DNA from: Aeromonas veronii
GTDB taxonomy: Bacteria; Pseudomonadota; Gammaproteobacteria; Enterobacterales; Aeromonadaceae
NCBI RefSeq assembly: GCF_040215105.1
Contig: NZ_CP157875.1
Location: 282,501 to 346,500 of the forward strand
Length of the DNA: 64,000 bases
Reading direction: 5' to 3'
Positions 9,127 to 18,250 of the stretch are shown one piece after another. How positions within the stretch are numbered: position 1 is the first letter of the stretch; each line of letters opens with the position of its first letter. The notes under the pieces are model-generated. The model was not told the DNA's origin, did not search any database, and was given only the letters and a program-made list of their open reading frames with translations. The position numbers and the translations under genes are program-made.

Positions 9127-11289
9127 ATGTTCAACGTTTCCCGAGGGTTGCTGCTGCTGGCTTGCCTGGCCGCCGCCCCCTTCACCCATGCCAATGAAGA
9201 GTCCGCCATGCCCGATTCCACCGTTCAGTCCACCCCTCTCCCACCCGTGGCTGCCAAGCATCCCCACTCACTGAAGAAACACGGGGAGGAGCGGATCGAC
9301 AACTACTATTGGCTGCGGGACGACGAACGCCAGAAGCCCGAGGTGCTGGATTACCTCAAGGCCGAGAATGCCTACATGGAGGCGATGCTCAAGCCGACCC
9401 TGCCCCTGCGTGAGAAACTCTACAAGGAGATGGTCGCCCGCATTCCCCAGCAGGATGAGTCGGTGCCCTATGTGAAGAACGGCTACCGCTACCAGATCCG
9501 CTACGAGCCGGGCAAGGAGTACGGCATCTATTCCCGCACGCCGGTAGGAGAGAAAGGGCAGCCTGAACCCAAGGCCAGTTTGCTGCTGGACAGCAATTTG
9601 CGGGCCGAGGGGCACGAGTTCTATGCCCTGGGCGCGCTGGAGGTGAGTCGCAACAACCGCTGGCTGGCGGTGGCGGAAGATTTCCTCTCCCGTCGCCAAT
9701 ACCAGGTGCAGTTCCTGGATCTGGAGAGCGGCCAGTGGGCGACGGACAAGCTGGAGAACACCTCCGGCAACCTGGTGTGGGCCAACGACAGCAAGACGGT
9801 GTTCTATGTGCGCAAGCACCCCCAGACCCTGCTGCCCTATCAGGTCTATCGCCACGAGCTCGGCACGGATCCTGCCAAGGATCAGCTGGTGTACGAGGAG
9901 AAGGACGACAGCTTCTACGTCAGCCTCTACGCCACCACCTCGGAAGACTTCATCGTCATCGCGCTTTCCAGCACCACCACCGGGGAGGCGCGCCTCATCG
10001 ATGCCAACACCCCGAGCCAGAAGCCGCGCCTGTTCCTGCCGCGCCAGGTGGATCACGAATACAGCCTGGATCACTACCGTGGCCGCTTCTACGTGCGCTC
10101 CAACAAGGACGGCAAGAACTTCGGCCTCTACGAGACCAAGGAGAGCCCGGTGGATCGCTGGAAGGCGGTGATCGCCCCGAACCCGGACGTGCTGCTGGAG
10201 AGCTATGCCCTGTTCAAGGACTGGCTGGTGCTGGAAGAGCGCAGCCAGGGGCTGACCCGGCTGCGCCAGGTGAACTGGCAGAGTGGCGAGCAAAAAGAGA
10301 TCGCCTTCGATGATCCGGCCTATGTGACCTGGCTTGGCTACAACCCCGAGCCCGACACCAGCGCCCTGCGCTACGGCTACTCCTCCATGACCACGCCGTC
10401 CTCCACCTATGAGCTCAACCTCGACAGCGGCAAGCGCACCCTGCTCAAGCAGCAGGCGGTGGCGGGCTTCAAGGCCGAGAAATATGCCAGCGAGCGGCTC
10501 TGGATCGACGCCCGTGACGGGGTCAAGGTGCCGGTCTCCCTGGTCTATCGCAAGGATCTGTTCAAGAAGACGGGACAGAACCCGCTGCTGGTCTACGGCT
10601 ATGGTTCCTACGGCGCCAGCATGGATCCGGACTTCAGCACCGCCCGTCTGAGTCTGCTGGACAGGGGCTTCGTCTACGCCATCGCCCATATTCGGGGGGG
10701 CGAGGAGCTGGGCCGCGGCTGGTATGAAGACGGCAAGCTGCTCAAGAAGCAGAACAGCTTCCACGACTTCATCGATGTGACCCAGGCCCTGGTGGCCCAG
10801 GGTTACGGCGCCAGGGATCAGGTCTATGCCATGGGGGGCAGTGCCGGCGGCCTGCTGATGGGGGCCGTCATCAACCAGGCGCCCGAGCTCTATCGCGGCG
10901 TGGTCGCCCAGGTGCCCTTCGTGGACGTGGTGACCACCATGCTGGACGAGTCCATCCCCCTCACCACCGGCGAGTACGACGAGTGGGGCAACCCGAACCA
11001 GAAGCGCTACTACGACTACATGCTGGCCTACAGCCCCTACGATCAGGTCAAGGCCCAGGCCTACCCGAACCTGCTGGTCACCACCGGCCTGCACGACTCC
11101 CAGGTGCAGTACTGGGAGCCAGCCAAGTGGGTCGCCAAATTGCGGGAGCTGAAGACGGACGACAACCTGCTGCTGCTGAGCACCGACATGGACGCCGGTC
11201 ACGGCGGCAAATCGGGTCGCTTCAAGGCTTATGAAGACATTGCATTGGAGTTCGCGTTTATTCTGGATCTGGCCAAGCCCAAAGCATAA
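9127..11289 (+). CDS. Exported S9A prolyl oligopeptidase (oligopeptidase B type)
   Basis: A 720-residue serine peptidase. Residues 1-21 are a signal peptide ([18 protein letters not shown]), so this copy is probably periplasmic or outer-membrane associated, unlike cytosolic PtrB. The propeller domain begins with [20 protein letters not shown], and the alpha/beta hydrolase domain from about residue 450 holds the triad Ser572 (GGSAGG), Asp657 (HDSQV) and His692 (AGHGG). Such enzymes cut small peptides, usually after basic residues or proline. The ATG at 9127 has AAAGGA seven nt upstream; the longer open frame lacks support. Monocistronic by spacing. Whether it is oligopeptidase B or prolyl endopeptidase is less certain than the family. 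Confidence 0.88.
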   Translation: MFNVSRGLLLLACLAAAPFTHANEESAMPDSTVQSTPLPPVAAKHPHSLKKHGEERIDNYYWLRDDERQKPEVLDYLKAENAYMEAMLKPTLPLREKLYKEMVARIPQQDESVPYVKNGYRYQIRYEPGKEYGIYSRTPVGEKGQPEPKASLLLDSNLRAEGHEFYALGALEVSRNNRWLAVAEDFLSRRQYQVQFLDLESGQWATDKLENTSGNLVWANDSKTVFYVRKHPQTLLPYQVYRHELGTDPAKDQLVYEEKDDSFYVSLYATTSEDFIVIALSSTTTGEARLIDANTPSQKPRLFLPRQVDHEYSLDHYRGRFYVRSNKDGKNFGLYETKESPVDRWKAVIAPNPDVLLESYALFKDWLVLEERSQGLTRLRQVNWQSGEQKEIAFDDPAYVTWLGYNPEPDTSALRYGYSSMTTPSSTYELNLDSGKRTLLKQQAVAGFKAEKYASERLWIDARDGVKVPVSLVYRKDLFKKTGQNPLLVYGYGSYGASMDPDFSTARLSLLDRGFVYAIAHIRGGEELGRGWYEDGKLLKKQNSFHDFIDVTQALVAQGYGARDQVYAMGGSAGGLLMGAVINQAPELYRGVVAQVPFVDVVTTMLDESIPLTTGEYDEWGNPNQKRYYDYMLAYSPYDQVKAQAYPNLLVTTGLHDSQVQYWEPAKWVAKLRELKTDDNLLLLSTDMDAGHGGKSGRFKAYEDIALEFAFILDLAKPKA

Positions 11290-11890
11290 ACATCTGGGCG
11301 TGATCCTCCGACGATCCCGGCCCGGCCGCCAGCGACCCTGGTGAGCCGGGCCTTGTCATCTGGGGCCCGGCTGCGCGGAAAGGTCCCACATGGGGGCGTG
11401 GGACCGATCCGGGCGGGTGGGGATGATGCGCGGATGTTAACGCGACGGGATGGGGAGCCCGCTGGCGGCAACCCGGTTGCGATATGATGTTCTGCTGTAA
11501 AGATCATTCTAAACGTTGTTTTTATTCCGTCATTTCATTCATGGTCAGCATAACTGACTTACCTCTCGCCCCTTGTCCTTAAAGGGCTGCAAAGGAATCT
11601 TCTTTCCGCCATCGACCTTCCGACCCACCGACAGCGTGAATGGATCCCTCAGCAAAAAATTGATGATCCGCTTCAAATTTCTCGCTATTTTAATCCGCCA
11701 TTTTGCTGTTTTGTTTGATTAATGTTGGCGCCCTGTGCTTAATCGAGTGGTTACAACTTTTGATCCGACCCTCGTCTGGTCGAATCACCCTCGATCGGCA
11801 TGATGCTGATTATCTCACCACAGGACGATGGTGGCTTTGGGAAGGGCATCCGTTTTCGCCCGACCCCTTCCTCGTATGAGGTCATATAGA
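11290..11890. other. Long intergenic region upstream of the TRAP transporter
   Basis: About 600 bp without a credible ORF. The first 200 bp are GC-rich with imperfect inverted repeats such as CCCGGCCCGG. The part from 11490 is clearly more AT-rich, which suits a promoter region for the TRAP transporter genes downstream. No single promoter stands out with confidence. Confidence 0.5.
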
Positions 11891-11942
11891 CAGGCCCGGC
11901 CTTGATGCGGGCCTGACTCATATTCACCCGGGAATCGGGTGA
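11891..11942 (+). promoter_or_regulatory. Two consecutive hairpins in the TAXI gene leader
   Basis: CAGGCCCG/CGGGCCTG (11891-11915) and TCACCCG/CGGGTGA (11924-11942) sit just before the ribosome binding site of the TRAP solute-binding gene. They have no U-tract, so they are more likely leader RNA structure, for stability or translation control, than a terminator. Confidence 0.5.
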
Positions 11943-11969
11943 GATAAATCGATGAAAAGGAAGAACAAC

Positions 11970-12941
11970 ATGAAAGGATTATCCTTGGCGTGCGCCTTGT
12001 CTGCTGCCCTGGTCGGGGCCTCATTCGGTGGCCAGGTACAGGCCGCCGAGCGGTTCGTGACCATCGGCACCGGCGGTCAGACCGGTGTCTACTATGTGGC
12101 GGGTCAGTCCATCTGCCGCTTCCTCAATCGTGGCGCCGCCGATCATCAGATCAAGTGCAACGCTCCGGCCAGTGGCGGTGGCGTGGCCAACGTCAACGGC
12201 ATCCGCAGCGGTGAGTTCAACTTCGGCATCATGCAGTCCGACCACCAGTACAAGGCGATGAAGGGGCTGGCACCCTTCCAGGCCGAAGGTGCCATGGAGG
12301 ACATTCGCGCCGTCTTCTCCCTGCAGAGCGAAGTCTTCACCATCCTAGCCCGTCAGGATGCCAAGATCACCGGTTTCGACGATCTGAAGGGCAAACGCGT
12401 CAACATCGGCAACCCGGGCTCCGGCCAGCGGGATACCTTCGAAGAGATCATGGCGGTGAAGGGCTGGGACAAGTCCGCCTTCAGCCTGGTCTCCGAGCTG
12501 AAACCGGCGGAGCAGGCTTCCGCCCTGGGTGACAACAACATTGATGCCATGAGCTACTTCGTGGGCCACCCGAACGGTGCCATCCAGGAAGCCTCCACCA
12601 CCACGGCCACCGTGCTGGTGCCGGTGACCGGCCCGGAGATCGACAAGCTGCTGGCGGAGAAGAGCTACTACACCAAGGCCGAGATCCCCGGTGGCCTCTA
12701 CAAGGGCAGCCCGAACCCGACCCCGTCCATCGGTGGCAAGGCGGTGCTCTCCACCAGCGCCAAGGCGGATCCGGAAGTGGTCTACCAGTTGGTGAAATCG
12801 GTGTTCGACAACCTGGATCGCTTCAAGCGTCTGCACCCGGCCTTCGCCGATCTGAAGGAAGCCGACATGATCAAGGTGGGCCTCTCCGCTCCCCTGCATG
12901 AAGGCGCCGCGCGCTACTACAAGGAGCGTGGCTGGCTGTAA
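11970..12941 (+). CDS. TAXI-family TRAP transporter solute-binding protein
   Basis: A 323-residue periplasmic binding protein. A signal peptide runs to the AQA-like site (GGQVQAAERF). The mature N-terminus FVTIGTGGQTGVYYVAGQSIC is the hallmark of TAXI (TRAP-associated extracytoplasmic immunogenic) proteins, followed by the SGGGVANVNGI and GKRVNIGNPGSGQRDTFE segments. The ATG at 11970 is preferred because AAGGAAG lies at the right distance; the ATG at 11952 is too close to that site. It delivers a substrate, often a carboxylate or glutamate-like compound, to the permease encoded downstream. The substrate cannot be read from sequence. Confidence 0.92.
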   Translation: MKGLSLACALSAALVGASFGGQVQAAERFVTIGTGGQTGVYYVAGQSICRFLNRGAADHQIKCNAPASGGGVANVNGIRSGEFNFGIMQSDHQYKAMKGLAPFQAEGAMEDIRAVFSLQSEVFTILARQDAKITGFDDLKGKRVNIGNPGSGQRDTFEEIMAVKGWDKSAFSLVSELKPAEQASALGDNNIDAMSYFVGHPNGAIQEASTTTATVLVPVTGPEIDKLLAEKSYYTKAEIPGGLYKGSPNPTPSIGGKAVLSTSAKADPEVVYQLVKSVFDNLDRFKRLHPAFADLKEADMIKVGLSAPLHEGAARYYKERGWL

Positions 12942-12964
12942 CGGCCCCGGTGTCTCATCCCCCC

Positions 12965-12990
12965 AGACTCGCCCCGCCCGGGGCGAGTCT
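12965..12990 (+). terminator. Intercistronic hairpin between TRAP genes
   Basis: A perfect 11-bp GC-rich stem (AGACTCGCCCC with its complement) and a 4-nt loop, followed by TGCTTAT with little U-tract. It is probably a stabiliser or partial attenuator giving more binding protein than permease. Confidence 0.6.
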
Positions 12991-13021
12991 TGCTTATAAG
13001 CGGTAGCAACAGAGTCACACT

Positions 13022-15586
13022 ATGCAACAAGCACAACAACAAGAGGCGCTGTCGGCCGAAGAGCTGATCGCCCAGGATGTGGGAGCCCGCCTGCCGATCG
13101 GTGCCATGGGCGCCACCATCGCCGGCCTCGCCCTGCTCTGGTCCCTGTTCCAGCTGTGGATCGCCTCCCCCTTGCCCTTTACCCTGGGCTTCGGTGTGTT
13201 CAACGACACCGAGACCCGTTCCATCCATCTGGCCTTCGCCATTCTGCTCGCCTATCTGGTCTTCCCGGCCCTGCGCACGTCGCCGCGAGACAGGGTGCCA
13301 CTGGCGGACATCGCCCTCGGCCTCATCGGTGCCGCCGCAGCCGGTTACCTCTTCATCATGTATGCCGAGCTGGCCCAGCGCCCCGGCAACCTGACCACCA
13401 TGGACTTCGTGGTCGCCTGCATCGGCGTACCGCTGCTGCTGGAAGCCGCCCGCCGTGCCCTGGGGCCGGCCCTCGCGGTCATCGCCATCGTCTTCCTGGC
13501 CTATAGCCTGGCCGGTCCCTGGATGCCGTCCCTGCTGGCACACCGCGGGGTCAGCCTGCATGCGCTGGCCAACCACCAGTGGATCACCACCGAAGGGGTG
13601 TTCGGCATCGCCCTCGGGGTCTCCACCAGCTTCGTCTTCCTGTTCGTGCTGTTCGGCGCCCTGCTGGAGCGGGCCGGTGCCGGTCACTACTTCATCCAGC
13701 TCGCCTTCAGCCTGCTCGGCCACCTGCGCGGCGGCCCGGCCAAGGCGGCCGTGGTAGCCTCGGCCCTGACCGGGGTCATCTCCGGCTCGTCCATTGCCAA
13801 CGTGGTGACCACGGGCACCTTCACCATCCCCATGATGAAGCGGGTCGGCTTCTCCAAGGAGAAGGCCGGAGCGGTCGAGGTGGCCTCCTCGGTCAACGGC
13901 CAGATCATGCCCCCCGTCATGGGGGCCGCCGCCTTCCTGATGGTGGAGTATGTGGGCATCCCCTATGTGGAGATCATCAAGCACGCCTTCCTGCCGGCGG
14001 CCATCTCCTACATCGCCCTGCTCTACATCGTCCACCTGGAGGCGCTCAAGCTCGGCATGGAGCCCATCGGCAATCACCAGCCCAAGCCCTGGCTGCGTCG
14101 CCTGACCGGTTTCGCCTTCGGTGCGGCCCTCATCAGCGGCCTCTCCATGGCGGTCTACTACGGCCTCGGCTGGCTCAAGCCTGCCCTGGGTGAATACGCC
14201 CTGCCGGGGGTTGCCGTGCTGCTGGCCATCGCCTACCTGGGGCTGCTCAAGATCGCCGCCAGCAACGATCCCCTGCCTGCCGAAGATCCGGACAAGCCCC
14301 TGGACGAGCTGCCGAACACCCGCGCCGTGCTGCTCTCCGGCCTGCACTTCCTGCTGCCGGTGGTGGTGCTGGTGTGGTGCCTGATGGTGGAGCGTCTCTC
14401 CCCCGGCCTGTCAGCCTTCTGGGGTACCGTCATGCTGGTGGTGATCCTGCTGACCCAGCGGCCGCTGCTGAACTGGCTGCGTACCGACGGCAAGCACGAT
14501 TACGGCAGCTTCGTCGACGGGGCCGTGGATCTGCGTGAGGGGCTGATCGCCGGCGCCCGCAACATGATCGGCATCGGCATCGCCACCGCCACCGCGGGCA
14601 TCATCGTCGGGGCCGTCTCCCAGACCGGGGTCGGTCTGGTGCTGGCGGATCTGGTGGAGTTCCTCTCCATGGGCAACCTGCTGCTGATGCTGCTGCTCAC
14701 CGCCGTGCTGAGCCTGATCCTCGGCATGGGTCTGCCGACCACCGCCAACTACATAGTGGTTTCCAGTTTGTTGGCGCCGGTCATCGTTACCCTGGGGCAG
14801 CAGAACGGCCTCATCGTGCCGCTCATCGCCGTGCACCTGTTCGTGTTCTACTTCGGCATCATGGCAGATGTGACCCCGCCGGTGGGGCTGGCCTCGTTCG
14901 CCGCGGCCGCCGTCTCCAAAGGGGATCCCATCAAGACCGGGGTGACGGCGTTTTACTACAGCCTGCGCACCGCAGCGCTGCCGTTCCTGTTCATCTTCAA
15001 CACCGATCTGCTGCTCATCAACGTGGACTTCGCCCACGGGGTGCTGATCTTCGCAGTGGCCACCGCCGCCATGCTGATCTTCGCCGCCGCCACCCAGGGC
15101 TTCTTCCTGGTGAAGAGCCGCTGGTACGAGAACGTGCTGTTGCTGCTGGTGGCCTTCACCCTGTTCCGCCCGGGCTTCTGGATGGACATGGTGCACGACC
15201 CCTATCGCGACACCGATCCCGCCGCCCTGGTCCAGACCATGGGGCAGGTGGATGCGGAGAGCACCCTGCGCCTGCGGGTGGAAGGGGAAGATGCGGTCGG
15301 CAAGCTGCGACAGTTCACCGTGCTGCTGCCGGTACCGGACGGTGCGGGTGGCGAGGCACGCCTCGAGCATCTGGGTCTTGCCCTCTATGAGCAGGATGGC
15401 AAGGTGTTGCTGGACAACGTGGGCTTCGGCTCACCGGCCGCCGAGCTGGGGCTGGAGATCGATCAGCAGATCCTCTCCGTCAAGGCACCCACCGAGCGCT
15501 GGAACAAGGAGCTGATGTGGCTGCCCGGCTTCCTGCTGTTCGGCCTGGTGGTCTGGCTGCAACGCAGACGCAAAACAAGCCACTAA
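13022..15586 (+). CDS. TRAP transporter fused permease (4TM/12TM)
   Basis: An 854-residue inner-membrane protein typical of TAXI systems, in which the small DctQ-like and large DctM-like subunits are fused. Many hydrophobic helices span residues 25-720. The DctM core shows the signatures SGSSIANVVTTGTFTIP and ILGMGLPTTANYIVVSS. The C-terminal part (about 730-840, before a last helix and RRRK) resembles the DUF3394 extension seen in this family. It uses the Na+ gradient to import the ligand delivered by the TAXI protein. It starts at the ATG at 13022, has no strong ribosome binding site and may depend on the upstream gene. Confidence 0.92.
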   Translation: MQQAQQQEALSAEELIAQDVGARLPIGAMGATIAGLALLWSLFQLWIASPLPFTLGFGVFNDTETRSIHLAFAILLAYLVFPALRTSPRDRVPLADIALGLIGAAAAGYLFIMYAELAQRPGNLTTMDFVVACIGVPLLLEAARRALGPALAVIAIVFLAYSLAGPWMPSLLAHRGVSLHALANHQWITTEGVFGIALGVSTSFVFLFVLFGALLERAGAGHYFIQLAFSLLGHLRGGPAKAAVVASALTGVISGSSIANVVTTGTFTIPMMKRVGFSKEKAGAVEVASSVNGQIMPPVMGAAAFLMVEYVGIPYVEIIKHAFLPAAISYIALLYIVHLEALKLGMEPIGNHQPKPWLRRLTGFAFGAALISGLSMAVYYGLGWLKPALGEYALPGVAVLLAIAYLGLLKIAASNDPLPAEDPDKPLDELPNTRAVLLSGLHFLLPVVVLVWCLMVERLSPGLSAFWGTVMLVVILLTQRPLLNWLRTDGKHDYGSFVDGAVDLREGLIAGARNMIGIGIATATAGIIVGAVSQTGVGLVLADLVEFLSMGNLLLMLLLTAVLSLILGMGLPTTANYIVVSSLLAPVIVTLGQQNGLIVPLIAVHLFVFYFGIMADVTPPVGLASFAAAAVSKGDPIKTGVTAFYYSLRTAALPFLFIFNTDLLLINVDFAHGVLIFAVATAAMLIFAAATQGFFLVKSRWYENVLLLLVAFTLFRPGFWMDMVHDPYRDTDPAALVQTMGQVDAESTLRLRVEGEDAVGKLRQFTVLLPVPDGAGGEARLEHLGLALYEQDGKVLLDNVGFGSPAAELGLEIDQQILSVKAPTERWNKELMWLPGFLLFGLVVWLQRRRKTSH

Positions 15587-15588
15587 GC

Positions 15589-15614
15589 AAAACGGCGCCC
15601 TCGGGCGCCGTTTT
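15589..15614 (+). terminator. Terminator of the TRAP operon
   Basis: A perfect stem (AAAACGGCGCCC with its complement), a 2-nt loop and a T-run, starting 3 nt after the permease stop codon. The A-run on the other side makes it usable in both directions. Confidence 0.92.
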
Positions 15615-15680
15615 CAATATGGGGTCAGCACGGTTGGCTGCGTCCACCAGATGGCACAGGGCGTGCCATTGTCGGCAGGC

Positions 15681-15839
15681 TCAGTTTGGCTGAGCCTGCT
15701 GCTGCTTTTGCAGCAGATCCAGGGTCTGTTGCTCTTGCTGGCTCAGGCCCAGCTGTTCACAGGCTTGCTCGAAGCTGATCCCCAGATGGCACATCATGAT
15801 GTCGATGGCGGGCAGATAGTTGGTCATTGCGTCTTCCAT
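15681..15839 (-). CDS. Small acidic Gln-rich protein, 52 residues
   Basis: A short ORF, MEDAMTNYLPAI through CEQLGLSQQEQ to a glutamine-rich tail ending QAQPN. It has an excellent ribosome binding site (AGGAGG, 7 nt before the ATG) and codon usage like its neighbours. It contains two cysteines, is predicted soluble and helical, and may include a DNA-binding-like turn around SFEQACEQLGLS. Function is unknown. A short inverted repeat overlaps its stop codon (15676-15700). It is transcribed divergently from the lysoplasmalogenase gene. The strong start signal is the main reason to call it real. Confidence 0.72.
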   Translation of the reverse strand: MEDAMTNYLPAIDIMMCHLGISFEQACEQLGLSQQEQQTLDLLQKQQQAQPN

Positions 15840-16011
15840 GGTGATCCTCCTGAGTGGACTCTTATGCCCGAGCCGGGGAAAGGGGGCAATTAGACTTTAG
15901 GCGTAGGGTTCCATCTGTTGCGCCCCCTGCCACTGCTCACGGGAATTTGTTAATCTGTCGGTCATTAAAGAGGCAGCCGCTTCAGGGTGGGCAGCCGGTG
16001 AGGAGCAGGGC

Positions 16012-16638
16012 ATGTTATTGAGTTTCTTGATCATCGCATCTGGCTGGTGGCACATCCGCGCAGCCTACGGCTCGGATGCCCGTCAGTTCTACATCAGCAA
16101 GCCGCTGACCATGCTGTTCATCATCGCCCTCGCCTTCGGTTACCAGAGTGATGATCACAATGGATCCAACGCCTGGATCCTGCTCGGCCTCTGCCTGTCG
16201 CTGGCCGGCGACGTGCTGCTGATGCTGCCACGGGATCGTTTCATCCAGGGTTTGGCGGCATTTCTTGTCGCGCATCTGTGCTACATCGTGGGCTTCGCCC
16301 AGGGGCCCCTGGTGCTCAAGCTGGTGGATGGCCTGCTGCTGCTGGCGGTGGCGGGCATGGTGTTCGGCCTGCTGTGGAGCAAGCTGGGTGAGATGAAGAT
16401 CCCGGTGTTCTGCTACATGCTGGTGATCATCGCCATGGCCTGGGTGGCCGCCGGTGCCTGGCACGCCTCCCTGACGGCGGGCAGCGCCGCCGCCCTGGTG
16501 GGGGCCTTGATGTTCCTCTTCTCCGACAGCATGCTGGCCCTCGATCGCTTCCGCCGCCCCTTCCCCCACGCCAAGGCCTGGATCATGAGCAGCTACTACG
16601 CCGCCCAGTTCCTGATTGCAGCCTCCCTGGCGGGCTGA
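16012..16638 (+). CDS. yhhN: Lysoplasmalogenase-type membrane protein (YhhN family)
   Basis: A 208-residue protein with seven to eight predicted transmembrane helices. The N-terminal half has SKPLTMLFIIALAF and LAGDVLLMLP, and the C-terminal half has FLFSDSMLALDRF; the paired acidic residues in GD and SDS are the conserved polar positions of the TMEM86/YhhN family. Characterised members hydrolyse the vinyl-ether bond of lysoplasmalogens, though the bacterial substrate is often unclear. In enterobacteria yhhN lies near rsmD and DUF1145; here it is about 14 kb away from them. Start ATG 16012, with GAGGAG upstream. Confidence 0.85.
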   Translation: MLLSFLIIASGWWHIRAAYGSDARQFYISKPLTMLFIIALAFGYQSDDHNGSNAWILLGLCLSLAGDVLLMLPRDRFIQGLAAFLVAHLCYIVGFAQGPLVLKLVDGLLLLAVAGMVFGLLWSKLGEMKIPVFCYMLVIIAMAWVAAGAWHASLTAGSAAALVGALMFLFSDSMLALDRFRRPFPHAKAWIMSSYYAAQFLIAASLAG

Positions 16639-16658
16639 GAACCGCCTATTCCGACCAT

Positions 16659-16686
16659 AAAAAAACGGGCCAGATGGCCCGTTTTT
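16659..16686. terminator. Bidirectional terminator between yhhN and emrB
   Basis: AAAAACGGGCC / GGCCCGTTTTT with a short loop, flanked by A and T runs. It serves the convergent yhhN-like gene (plus) and the emrB-like gene (minus). Confidence 0.92.
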
Positions 16687-16696
16687 CGTTGCTGTA

Positions 16697-18250
16697 TCAC
16701 GCCTCCATGGGCTCGGCATCGGCCGCCTTGGGGGGCGGCTGCTTGAGCAGCAGCATCAGGGCGCTGGCGATGAGCAGGAAGACCCCCATCACGTAGAACA
16801 CCTGGTTGTAGGCCATGATGGTAGCTTCCCGATTGATGGTGTTTGCCAGCATGGCCTGGGCCTGCAACTGCGCCTGCTCGGGGCCGGCTCCCTGCGCCAT
16901 CATGTTCTGGGCCAGTTGCAGCAGGTAGCTCTGCCCTTCGATGCTGCTGGCGGCCAGGGTGCTGCCGATCTGGCTGGCATGGATGCGGGTGTCGTTGTCC
17001 AGCATGGTGGCGATGATGGCGATGCCGATGGCACCGCCGAGGTTGCGCAGCACGTTGAGCAGGGTGGAGGAGGAGGGAACCTCGTCCGGGGTCAGGCTGG
17101 CGGTGGCCACCAGGGAGAGCGGCACCATCACGAAAGGCTGGCCCAGCGCCCGCACGACGAGGGACTGGATCAGCTGGGGCCCGGCATAATCGGCGCTCAT
17201 GTGCATGTTCATGAAACAGCTGATGGCGAACACCAGGAAGCCGAAGCTCACCAGGTAGCGAGGGTCTATCTTGGTCACCAGCTTGGGCACCAGCGGCAGC
17301 ACCAGCAACTGGGGCAACCCCATCCACATCAGCACTTCGCCAATCTCCAGCGCGTTGTAGTTGTGGATCTGGGTCATGTAGAGGGGCAGCACATAGATGG
17401 ATCCCATCAGCGCCATGCCGAGCACCAGATAGGCGAAACAGGCCAGCGCGAAGCGCGGGCTGTGCAGCAGTCGCAGGTTGACCAGGGGGTGGCGGCGCAG
17501 CAGCTGGCTGATGACGAAGAAGATGAGTGCCACCACGGAGATGACGCTCAGGCGCACGATGAAACTGGAACCGAACCAGTCCTCCCGGTTGCCCTCTTCC
17601 AGTACCACCTCCAGCAGCCCCAACCCCACCGCCATGGTGAGGATCCCGACGAGATCCACCCGTTTGATCACTTCCCAGTCCACCATCTTCTTGTCCAGAC
17701 CGTGGGCCAGCATGGCCATCACCAGCAGGCCGGGGGGCACGTTCAGGTAGAAGATGTAGTGCCAGGAGAGCTGCTCCGTCAGCCAGCCCCCCAGGGTCGG
17801 CCCTATGGTGGGGGCGAAGGTGGCACACAGACCGAACAGCGCCATGCCGGTGGCCCGCTTGTGCAGGGGCAGCAGGCTGATGATGAGGGAGAATGCCATG
17901 GGGATGAGGGCGCCGCCGGTGAACCCCTGCAGGGCCCGGAACACGATCATGCTGGTGAGGTTCCAGCTGAACGAACAGAGCACGGAGGCGATGATGAAGG
18001 CCCCCGTGGTCCACAGCAGATAGCGGCGCGCCCCCAGGCCGCGGCTGAGCCAGCCGCTCAGGGGAATGGCGATCATCTCCGCCACCAGGTAGGAGGTGGA
18101 GATCCAGGAGCTCTCGCTCAGGGTGGCGGATAGCGCTCCCTGAATGTCCTTCAGGGAGGCGTTGGTGATCTGGATGTCGAGGATGGCCATGAAGGCGCCG
18201 ATCAGGCCCCCCATGACCGCGATCCAGTTACGGCGCGGGATGGCGTCCAT
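16697..18250 (-). CDS. emrB: DHA2-family multidrug efflux MFS permease (EmrB type)
   Basis: A 517-residue, 14-helix drug:H+ antiporter. The N-terminal IDIQITNASLKDIQGAL (around residue 25) is the DHA2 motif, followed by SGWLSRGLGARRYLL (motif A-like) and the GPTLGGWL motif C in helix 5. It works with the HlyD-type adaptor encoded just upstream (stop/start overlap at 18250) and an outer-membrane TolC channel to expel hydrophobic toxicants. TolC is not encoded in the window. The C-terminus is polar (KQPPPKAADAEP). Confidence 0.9.
   Translation of the reverse strand: MDAIPRRNWIAVMGGLIGAFMAILDIQITNASLKDIQGALSATLSESSWISTSYLVAEMIAIPLSGWLSRGLGARRYLLWTTGAFIIASVLCSFSWNLTSMIVFRALQGFTGGALIPMAFSLIISLLPLHKRATGMALFGLCATFAPTIGPTLGGWLTEQLSWHYIFYLNVPPGLLVMAMLAHGLDKKMVDWEVIKRVDLVGILTMAVGLGLLEVVLEEGNREDWFGSSFIVRLSVISVVALIFFVISQLLRRHPLVNLRLLHSPRFALACFAYLVLGMALMGSIYVLPLYMTQIHNYNALEIGEVLMWMGLPQLLVLPLVPKLVTKIDPRYLVSFGFLVFAISCFMNMHMSADYAGPQLIQSLVVRALGQPFVMVPLSLVATASLTPDEVPSSSTLLNVLRNLGGAIGIAIIATMLDNDTRIHASQIGSTLAASSIEGQSYLLQLAQNMMAQGAGPEQAQLQAQAMLANTINREATIMAYNQVFYVMGVFLLIASALMLLLKQPPPKAADAEPMEA

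Noticed and set aside
9268..11202. 644-residue minus-strand ORF opposite the S9 peptidase
   Set aside because: Mirror frame of a real coding sequence with no start signal and biased composition.
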